The notes beneath the pieces are model-generated. The model saw only the letters and a program-made list of their open reading frames with translations. It ran no database searches and had not been told where the DNA came from. Positions 44,506-50,715 of a stretch of 50,715 nucleotides of DNA are shown one piece after another. The number at the start of each line of letters is the position of its first letter. The first letter of the stretch is position 1. This DNA is from Tannerellaceae bacterium (lineage in GTDB: Bacteria > Bacteroidota > Bacteroidia > Bacteroidales > Tannerellaceae): positions 1 to 50,715 of the forward strand of contig JAISWO010000040.1 of assembly GCA_031271045.1 (NCBI GenBank). Direction: 5' to 3'. The translations under genes and the position numbers were made by a program.

Positions 44506-46158
44506 ATGTTGAACCGAATTTTATTAGTTGCGGCCGTATGCGGAATATCCTTTGCGGCCGGCGCGCAGTCCTTGCCCGGACTGCAAAAGCAAGGAACGGC
44601 TACACAGTTGATAGTGGACGGGAAACCCTATCTGATGCTCGCCGGTGAGTTACATAACTCCAGTTGCTCGAACGTAGAGTATATGGATGCCATCTGGCCG
44701 CGAATGAAACAATTGAACATGAATACCATCCTGGCGCCCGTTTCCTGGGAACTGATCGAGCCGCAGGAAGGGACGTTCGACTTCACCTTAGTCGACGCCA
44801 TGATCCGGGGAGCCGAACAATCCGGCATCAAATTGGTCATCCTCTGGTTTGCGAGCTGGAAGAACGGAGGCTCTATCTATATGCCTTCTTGGGTAAAGAA
44901 AGACTTCGAGCGATTCCCCAGGGCGATGGATCAGCAGGGCAATCGCATCGAGATCCTTTCCACCTTTTCCGACGAAGCCATGAAAGCCGATGCACGGGCC
45001 TTTGCCGCCTTTATGAAGCATGTGCGCGAAACAGACACGAAACGCACCATCCTGATGGTACAGATCGAAAACGAAGTCGGCGTCCTGAACACCGTGCGTG
45101 ACTTCTCGCCGGCGGCCAACCAAGCCTTCAACGGCCCGATCCCACAGGATTTATCTGCTTACCTGAGTAAGAACCGGAACAACCTGGCGCCCGAATTGCA
45201 GAACGTATGGCGCCGTGCCGGCTCCCGTACCTCCGGGACTTGGGAAGAGGTCTTCGGACGCAGCTTCGTCGACGTGAAGGACTGGCGGTCGATGTCTTTC
45301 TTCACCGAAGAGATCTTCATGGCCTACCACTATGCCCGCTACATGGGATACATCGCCCGCGAAGGGAAGAAGGAATACAACATCCCCCTCTTTGTGAACG
45401 CTTGGCTCAAAGGGCCGGATCATCCCTGGACGGGACGCTTCCCCGGAGGCGGCCCCCTGCCACAGGTGATGGACCTGTGGAGATGCGCCGCTCCTGCGAT
45501 TGATTTCCTGGCGCCCGATATTTACCTCCCGTTCTTCCGGGAAATCGTCGAACAGTACGACCGGATGGGCAATGCCGTCTTCATTCCCGAAACCAGGGGA
45601 GGCGACATCGGCGCTTCCAGGGCGCTCTTTGCCATAGGAGAACACAATGCCATGGGTTTCTCGCCCTTCGGCATCGATGGCATGAGGATGTCCACATCAA
45701 CGGCGCCCGATCCCTTAGCTGCAACCTACCGCCTACTCGACGGCATGAGCGGGCTCATCCTCCGGCATCAGGGCAAAGGAACGATGCGTGGCATATTGGT
45801 CGAAAAGGACGCGCCGGTACAAACCTTCGAAATGGGTAATTACATCGTGACTGCCGATGTTTACAACTCCCAATCATTGGAAACCTCTGCGGCCGGGGGG
45901 CTGATCATACAGCTCGGAAGTGATGAATACATCGTACTGGGACGGAACCTCAACGTCCGCTTTGCCCCAAAAACGCCGGGCGATCTCCCCTACGTCGGCA
46001 TCGACAAAGTCTACGAAGGCGTATATGATAAAGACGGCCTGTGGAAACCGGGCCGTTTACTGAATGGCGACGAAACTCATTGCAGCACCTTCTCCGGAAC
46101 CGGCCTGAAAATGCCCGGCACAAGCATCCAGCGGATCACGCTCTACCGCTACCGGTAA
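44506..46158 (+). CDS. GH35 / DUF5597 beta-galactosidase-like glycoside hydrolase
   Basis: A 550-residue exported enzyme with signal MLNRILLVAAVCGISFAAGA and cleavage after AGAQ. The TIM-barrel catalytic domain spans ~25-380: LMLAGELHNSSCSNVEYMDA, NTILAPVSWELIEPQEGTFD, the acid/base in VQIENEVG (Glu190) and the nucleophile in FIPETRGG (Glu362). A C-terminal ~150-residue beta domain (DUF5597 type) completes the protein. This matches the Bacteroidetes GH35-related beta-galactosidases, which act in the periplasm on galactose-containing oligosaccharides. The exact linkage is not evident. It is divergent from the sigma-factor gene with a 141-base gap; no convincing promoter box was found there. 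A palindrome overlaps its stop codon. Confidence 0.87.
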   Translation: MLNRILLVAAVCGISFAAGAQSLPGLQKQGTATQLIVDGKPYLMLAGELHNSSCSNVEYMDAIWPRMKQLNMNTILAPVSWELIEPQEGTFDFTLVDAMIRGAEQSGIKLVILWFASWKNGGSIYMPSWVKKDFERFPRAMDQQGNRIEILSTFSDEAMKADARAFAAFMKHVRETDTKRTILMVQIENEVGVLNTVRDFSPAANQAFNGPIPQDLSAYLSKNRNNLAPELQNVWRRAGSRTSGTWEEVFGRSFVDVKDWRSMSFFTEEIFMAYHYARYMGYIAREGKKEYNIPLFVNAWLKGPDHPWTGRFPGGGPLPQVMDLWRCAAPAIDFLAPDIYLPFFREIVEQYDRMGNAVFIPETRGGDIGASRALFAIGEHNAMGFSPFGIDGMRMSTSTAPDPLAATYRLLDGMSGLILRHQGKGTMRGILVEKDAPVQTFEMGNYIVTADVYNSQSLETSAAGGLIIQLGSDEYIVLGRNLNVRFAPKTPGDLPYVGIDKVYEGVYDKDGLWKPGRLLNGDETHCSTFSGTGLKMPGTSIQRITLYRYR

Positions 46159-46173
46159 TCCGGCGCCGGATTA
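46156..46173. terminator. 18-base perfect palindrome overlapping the GH35 stop codon
   Basis: TAATCCGGCGCCGGATTA is self-complementary and starts on the TAA stop. Downstream, CGGAT (46185) and ATCCG (46197) can form another small stem. Lying between convergent genes, it may act as a terminator although it lacks a T-run. Confidence 0.4.
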
Positions 46174-46214
46174 TGTCGCCGGATACTTTGATCGCCGATC
46201 CGCTGCAATGTGAG

Positions 46215-47252
46215 TTAAACGGCTTGACTTTCCAGCCAGGTCCTGACGGCATTGGTCAGCAACTGATTCTCGGCGCTCGTTTGGGTGGACAGGCGGAAGT
46301 AGGATTCATCCAGGCCGTGGAAATTGGATGCGGTCCGTATCAAGATGCCGTGATGGTCTAACAGATACTTTTTCAGTGCGGCAGCAGCAGCGCCTTTCTT
46401 CAGGCGGACAAGGAAGAAGGTGGTGGAGGTAGGCAACACTTCCAGTCCTTCCATTTTGTTGAGTTGATAGATAAACTCTGCCGTTTCGCGTTGCCATTTC
46501 CGGATGGGCAGGGTAAATTGTGCCGGATGTATGAGGATGTATTTGCTTGCTTCGATGGCCAGGGCATTGACCGACCAGGGGATGAGGTATTTGTTTATCT
46601 CCTTCGTTACGGAGGGAGAGGCCATGAGATAGCCGATGCGCAATCCGGGGACGTTATAGGCTTTGGAGATGGACTGCACAAGGACCAAGTTTTTATTTGT
46701 TTTCAGATCGGCGGGTTTCAGCAAGTCTTCTGTGGTGAAGGTGGCGTATGCCTGGTCGATGATGAAGGTCGTATGTCGGTTGGCAGCGAGTAATTTGAGT
46801 ATTTCCGGGCGGTGGATCAGTTTGCCGTCGGGGTTATTAGGATTGCCGATCCAGCAGAAGTCTTGTCCTTTGAGGGATAGTCCGGACAAGTCTCCGGAGT
46901 TGGAGAAGTAGCATATCTCGTGTTCATGCAGGCGACAAGCGTCTTCGTACTCGGAGAATGAAGGCACGAAGATGGTCGATTTGGAGCCTCTCCAAGCCTG
47001 CGCCAGGAGGTAGAATGCTGTGACGGATCCGTTTGTCACCACCACATTATCTTCTTTGATCTCAAACCGGCGTGCAAGCAGTCGTTTCAGGTTGGACGCA
47101 TCGGGGTCAGGATAGCGCGTAATTTTGTCGAACTGTGTCCGTAGATGTTCCGTCAGTTTTTCGAGGTTTGCTCCGCGCCATACGTTAGAGCTGAAATTGA
47201 TTTTCACTTCCTGCTGGATATTGTAGAAGTCGTCGCCATGTCCAAATAACAT
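46215..47252 (-). CDS. cobD: PLP-dependent aminotransferase-fold enzyme, CobD-like
   Basis: A 345-residue class I/II aminotransferase-fold protein. The N-terminus MLFGHGDDFYNIQQEVKINF followed by SSNVW resembles L-threonine-O-3-phosphate decarboxylase (CobD), which makes the aminopropanol linker of cobalamin. The histidinol-phosphate aminotransferases are the closest other family. The PLP lysine lies in VQSISKAYNVPGLRIGYL; cofactor contacts are VVTNGSVTAFYLLAQ, WIGNPNNPDGKL and FIIDQAYATF. The length fits CobD (about 330-360). No other cobalamin genes are in the window, so the assignment rests on N-terminal similarity. It lies 30 bases after the stop of the large hydrolase gene on the same strand and is probably co-transcribed. 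Confidence 0.65.
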   Translation of the reverse strand: MLFGHGDDFYNIQQEVKINFSSNVWRGANLEKLTEHLRTQFDKITRYPDPDASNLKRLLARRFEIKEDNVVVTNGSVTAFYLLAQAWRGSKSTIFVPSFSEYEDACRLHEHEICYFSNSGDLSGLSLKGQDFCWIGNPNNPDGKLIHRPEILKLLAANRHTTFIIDQAYATFTTEDLLKPADLKTNKNLVLVQSISKAYNVPGLRIGYLMASPSVTKEINKYLIPWSVNALAIEASKYILIHPAQFTLPIRKWQRETAEFIYQLNKMEGLEVLPTSTTFFLVRLKKGAAAAALKKYLLDHHGILIRTASNFHGLDESYFRLSTQTSAENQLLTNAVRTWLESQAV

Positions 47253-47282
47253 ATTATTTTAGTTTTAAATGAATAATTCGTT

Positions 47283-50168
47283 TTATTTTTTATCCGTCAC
47301 AGCCTTGTATATTGCATCCTGTATGCGGGTACGGATGTCGAGTGAACTCAGCTTATTGTTTTCGCGGGTTGGGTTCACGCGGTTGCTCAGGAAGATGTAT
47401 AACAATTGGTTGTCGGGGTCTACCCAGAAGCAGGTTCCCGTATAGCCGGTATGGCCGTAGACCGAAGGCGGCGCCAAGACGCCGCATGGCGAAGACTTGG
47501 GGTTTCCTATGGCCGGTTTGTCGAAGCCCAGTCCGCGCCGGGAGACCGGGCTTTTGCTTTCGGTGAAGAGCCGTACGGTTTCGGCCGACAGATAGCGTTC
47601 GCCGCCGTATTCTCCTTGGTTGAGGAAGAGTTGCAGCATTTTGGCCAGGTCGTTGGCGTTGGCGAAGAGGCCGGCATTGCCCGATACGCCTCCAAGGAAT
47701 GCAGCCATTTCGTCGTGGACGTATCCCCGGAGGAGTTGGTGGCGGGTGTGGGGGTCGTTTTCTGTGGGTACGATGCGCAGGGTGTCGATTGTTTGGAGTG
47801 GGCGCCAGGTCAGCGTGCGGGCGCCTAAGCGGTTGCTGAATTGGGTACGGAAGAGGCTGTCGAGCGGTTGTTTCGCCTGGTTTTCCACTATTTTCTGTAG
47901 TACGACGAAATTGACGCAGCTATACAGGTATTTTCCTTTAACGCCTAAGCGGGAGGTTTTTATTTCCTCCATAAGGGTGTCCTTAAAGCTATTGCTTACG
48001 TAAAGGCGTCGGGCCACTTCGATCTGGAAGCCGCTTTTGATCGTATCCGACACATTCCTGTCGATGGCTTTTGTGTAGCGGGACAGGGTTGGCACAAGTC
48101 CTGTCTGGTGATAGAGCAGATCTCTTATCATGAAGTCTTTTTTGTCTGACTCCAGCAGTTCGGGGACAAAGTCGGAGATCTTACTTTCTAAAGAGAACGC
48201 GTGCCTGTCGTACATCTGCATGACGACAGGGAGCGTGCCGGCGGCTTTGGTGACGGAGGCCAGGTCGTAGACGGCGTCCGGAGTCAGTTGCTGTTTCTTT
48301 GCGTAGTCATAGTAGCCGAACGACTTATCGTAGATGACCATTCCCTTGTGGGCAACCAACACCTGGCAGCCGGGGTAAGCTTCCTTGCGCAGTCCTTCGG
48401 AGGCGATACTGTCGATGGCCGACAGGAGGTGGGCATCGATACTTGTTTCTTTGGGCTGGTGAAATCCTAAGCGAGTCTTTTCGGTGAAGATACCGGCGCC
48501 TGCATAATAGAGGTCGGGGATGCTCACCGGCAGTTTTCCTTTGGCGGCGATACCGCCGAAGATCAGTTGGGCGGCGTATTCCATGGCAAGCGGGCTTCCT
48601 TCGTAGGCCATGACGACGGCTTTGGCCTTGTCGATGGAGCGTTTGTATTCGCGGCAGAAGTAGGGGTGGGTAAAGAATGTGAGGACGACGTCTTTCCGGG
48701 CGACCAGCCGGCAGAGGGCTTCGCTTTCGGGGATACGGACGGTGTGGAGTCCGCAGACGATGAGGTCGTAATGTTCCAGTTGTTTATATACGTTTTGTTG
48801 CTGGGCGACGGAGGCGTTCCTATCCAGGGAGAAGCAGTCGACGTTGTCGTATTTGTTCAGCATGATCTGGAAGGCGTTTCCCGGGGTTTCTCCCAGGGAG
48901 AGGGCGGCTATTCTTTTCTTATCCAATTGTTTCAGGGGGATGGCGTCGGCGTCGTTTTTCAGCAGTGTGATACCTTCGGCGTTGAGGCGGGCGGCCAGCC
49001 AGGCAGCGTGGGGCGAGTTGATGCGTTCGGAGAGTCCGTCGGTATGGAGCGGCGTTGAGGCATTCAGTCCGGCCACGTATTTATAGCGCAGGATTTTCAG
49101 GCATCGCGATTCCACGTCTTTGAGGTCGAGGATGCCGTCTTCGATAGCTTGTTTGACGGCTTTGAAGTCGCTGATGGGCGAGGCCGGCGCCAGCAGGATG
49201 TCGTTACCGGCCAGGAGGGCTTTGACCGAAGGGTTGTCGGTTTTACCGACCGAAGCGCCTTTCATGGCTAAGGCGTCGGTGAAGAGCAGTCCCTGGAAGC
49301 CGTATTCTTTTTTCAGCAGGTCGGTGACGATGGGCTGCGAGTAGGAGGCGGGGTTGTTTTTGGTCTCGTCTAAGGCGGGGACATAGAGGTGGGAAGTCAT
49401 GATGCCGGCAAATCCTTCGCGTATATAGCGTCGGAAGGGCAGGAGTTCGATGGAGTCCAACCGTTCTTTGTCGTGTCCGACCACAGGCAGGGTATAATGC
49501 GAATCTTCGGACGTATCGCCGTGTCCGGGGAAGTGTTTGGCGACGGAGATGATGCGCGCCTTTTCGAGTCCTTTGGCATAGATAACGCCTTTGTCTGCGA
49601 CGGCCTGGGGGTTTTCGCCAAAGGAGCGGGTACCGATGACGGGGTTTTCGATATTGCTGTTGACGTCGAGCGAGGGGGCGAAGTTGACGTGGATGCCCAT
49701 TTCCCGGCATTGCCGTCCGACTTCTTCGCCGTAGAGGCCGATGAGGCTATCGTTTTCGATGGCGCCCAGCATCATATTCCGAGGGAAGCGGACTGTCTCG
49801 CTCAGTCGCATGGAGAGGCCCCATTCGCCATCCAAGGCGATGAACAGCGGTACGCGCGAGGTTTTCTGGAGGTAATTGGTGACGGACACCTGCTCCACGG
49901 GGTTACCTTTGGAAAAGAGAACGCCGCCGATCCGGATCGAGTCGATATATTGCGAAAGTTTCTGCATATTGCGCTTATCCTGGGTAGGATTGGCAACGAC
50001 CATGAAGAGTTGTCCGATCCGTTCGTCGTAGCTCATTGCATCAAAGACAGAGTCAGCCCAGTGAATCATCTTTTCCCGGTCCGCCAAACGATACAGGGCG
50101 GGCTCGGTCTGCGACAATCCGCACAGGCAGGATACTGCAAGGAAATAAAATGTATGATATATCTTCAT
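47283..50168 (-). CDS. GH3 N-acetylglucosaminidase-like domain fused to a serine beta-lactamase-like domain
   Basis: A 961-residue exported protein, signal MKIYHTFYFLAVSCLCGLSQ. Residues ~50-400 form a NagZ-type GH3 barrel: VAKHFPGHGDTSEDSHYTLP carries the catalytic His loop, and GLLFTDALAMKGAS carries the nucleophile Asp. A GH3 C-terminal domain follows to ~600. The last ~370 residues are a class-C beta-lactamase/DD-peptidase-like fold with YDLASVTKAAGTLP (Ser-x-x-Lys) and YGHTGYTGTCFW (His-x-Gly). The fusion probably acts on cell-wall or other amino-sugar material in the periplasm. ATG 50168 is chosen over a 68-codon longer version because it starts a clean signal peptide just after the -7 box at 50196; the longer frame runs into the transposon flank. 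Confidence 0.9.
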   Translation of the reverse strand: MKIYHTFYFLAVSCLCGLSQTEPALYRLADREKMIHWADSVFDAMSYDERIGQLFMVVANPTQDKRNMQKLSQYIDSIRIGGVLFSKGNPVEQVSVTNYLQKTSRVPLFIALDGEWGLSMRLSETVRFPRNMMLGAIENDSLIGLYGEEVGRQCREMGIHVNFAPSLDVNSNIENPVIGTRSFGENPQAVADKGVIYAKGLEKARIISVAKHFPGHGDTSEDSHYTLPVVGHDKERLDSIELLPFRRYIREGFAGIMTSHLYVPALDETKNNPASYSQPIVTDLLKKEYGFQGLLFTDALAMKGASVGKTDNPSVKALLAGNDILLAPASPISDFKAVKQAIEDGILDLKDVESRCLKILRYKYVAGLNASTPLHTDGLSERINSPHAAWLAARLNAEGITLLKNDADAIPLKQLDKKRIAALSLGETPGNAFQIMLNKYDNVDCFSLDRNASVAQQQNVYKQLEHYDLIVCGLHTVRIPESEALCRLVARKDVVLTFFTHPYFCREYKRSIDKAKAVVMAYEGSPLAMEYAAQLIFGGIAAKGKLPVSIPDLYYAGAGIFTEKTRLGFHQPKETSIDAHLLSAIDSIASEGLRKEAYPGCQVLVAHKGMVIYDKSFGYYDYAKKQQLTPDAVYDLASVTKAAGTLPVVMQMYDRHAFSLESKISDFVPELLESDKKDFMIRDLLYHQTGLVPTLSRYTKAIDRNVSDTIKSGFQIEVARRLYVSNSFKDTLMEEIKTSRLGVKGKYLYSCVNFVVLQKIVENQAKQPLDSLFRTQFSNRLGARTLTWRPLQTIDTLRIVPTENDPHTRHQLLRGYVHDEMAAFLGGVSGNAGLFANANDLAKMLQLFLNQGEYGGERYLSAETVRLFTESKSPVSRRGLGFDKPAIGNPKSSPCGVLAPPSVYGHTGYTGTCFWVDPDNQLLYIFLSNRVNPTRENNKLSSLDIRTRIQDAIYKAVTDKK

Positions 50169-50195
50169 CTGCTTACCGGTACATGAAAAACCGAC

Positions 50196-50225
50196 CAAAA
50201 GTAGGAAAATACTTGCACTCGGCAA
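50196..50225 (-). promoter_or_regulatory. Complete Bacteroidetes promoter (TTG-N19-TACTTTTG, minus strand)
   Basis: On the minus strand a TTG (50225-50223) is separated by exactly 19 bases from TACTTTTG (50203-50196), 28 bases before ATG 50168. This is the only promoter in the window where both elements sit at the usual distance. The sequence between here and the transposase stop (50226-50405) shows no other feature I recognise and probably contains the transposon end. Confidence 0.72.
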
Positions 50226-50405
50226 TCCCTTCCGCCTCAAAACTTCCCCGTTGCATCCCGAAGGGAAAGAATTTTGGGCGCATTGTATTCGTTGCGGTAA
50301 TATAGTAAATTTGTCTCTAACTATATGACAAAATTCAAAAATATCAAAATCGAGTTTTGCCATCGGGTTCAAATATTTCCTGACTTCGTCAATGCGCCTC
50401 CCAAA

Positions 50406-50715
50406 TCATTCGCCGATTTTCTGAGGTTCGAAAAGCGTCTTAATAGCCAGATGCTTTTCTGTGAGGAATAATGTCTTTGTATAGACCTTCCTGTTTTCGG
50501 GCATGTTCACTCTGATGGTAGTTATGGTTTTGGCTGCATCAAGGACTTTATCTACGCTCATTCCTATTCCATTCAATTTGATGACGCGTTCGAGTTCTTT
50601 ATATACTTTACAGGCAATGAAACAGATGCAGACATGTGCCTCAATCCTCCGTTCTGTAAAATGAAACATAGGACGCATCTCTAATGAGCCTTTGGATATT
50701 CTGAATGCTTTCTCA
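50406..50715 (-). CDS. IS1634-type transposase, C-terminal part (runs off the window)
   Basis: The minus-strand frame open to the window edge reads EKAFRISKGSLEMRPMFHFT, then ERRIEAHVCICFIACKVYKE and LERVIKLNGIGMS, ending FEPQKIGE. The E-x-A-F-R-x-x-K and R-P-x-F-H blocks followed by R-I-E-A-H are the C-terminal DDE region of IS1634/IS4-superfamily transposases. About 103 residues are inside the window; the N-terminal two thirds lie to the right. The internal Met at 50678 is not the start. The frame looks intact, so a complete element may be present. Terminal repeats were not identified. Confidence 0.85.
   Translation of the reverse strand, partial: EKAFRISKGSLEMRPMFHFTERRIEAHVCICFIACKVYKELERVIKLNGIGMSVDKVLDAAKTITTIRVNMPENRKVYTKTLFLTEKHLAIKTLFEPQKIGE

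Noticed and set aside
50169-50372. 68-codon N-terminal extension of the NagZ-like fusion
   Set aside because: The extension crosses the only complete promoter in the window and would bury the signal peptide.
276-50715. The two edge transposase fragments as arms of one composite transposon
   Set aside because: They belong to different families and the interior consists largely of housekeeping genes.

Overview
The window looks like chromosomal DNA from a Bacteroidales bacterium, probably near Tannerellaceae/Porphyromonadaceae. The pointers are a SusC/SusD pair, an Oar-type TonB-dependent receptor, a trypsin-like protease with a type IX secretion C-terminal domain, a PG_1098/THUMP-like methyltransferase, a DUF6261 protein, and at least thirteen copies of the Bacteroidetes -7 promoter box (TAnnTTTG) in front of genes. 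No rRNA, tRNA, phage block or CRISPR array was seen.

Layout. 1-708: start of an outer-membrane protein gene (minus, leaves the window) and a decayed IS4-type transposase. 709-9516: a translationally coupled four-gene tripartite RND efflux operon (lipoprotein adaptor, RND pump, TolC-like channel, second RND pump). 9517-10139: two 21-bp repeat arrays. 10140-18144: an unrecognised cytosolic protein, an Oar-like receptor, an AAA/PD-(D/E)XK protein (minus) and a T9SS-exported serine protease. 18226-23038: a TPR lipoprotein, a methyltransferase and a SulP anion transporter. 23230-27939: a SusD/SusC pair (minus) whose leader carries a terminator hairpin overlapping an alternative hairpin. 27940-28774: an IS5-type transposase relic and a third 21-bp array whose unit centres on the palindrome ACTGACGTCAGT.

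28775-39417, all minus: two housekeeping runs. One is pta-ackA-nadB (acetate overflow and NAD synthesis). The other is acetyltransferase-parE-coaD-S41 protease-folP-cdaA (topoisomerase IV, CoA, folate and c-di-AMP synthesis). 39418-42726: a 43-bp hairpin repeat array next to an operon encoding a GH3 acyl-adenylase family protein, a small lipoprotein resembling the radical-SAM-associated lipoproteins, and a DUF6261 protein. 42805-47252: phosphofructokinase, a lone ECF sigma factor, a GH35 beta-galactosidase-like protein and a CobD-like PLP enzyme. 47283-50168: a large NagZ-like glycosidase fused to a serine beta-lactamase-like domain. 50406-50715: the C-terminal end of an IS1634-type transposase that continues past the window.

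The most unusual signal is the recurrence of four unrelated-sequence intergenic repeat arrays with near-identical architecture: three have a unit of exactly 21 bp (two B-DNA turns) and one has 43 bp (about four turns). Each has roughly 7-11 units and begins at or near a gene end or a promoter box. I know of no described system that explains them. A second signal is the possible attenuator in the susC leader.
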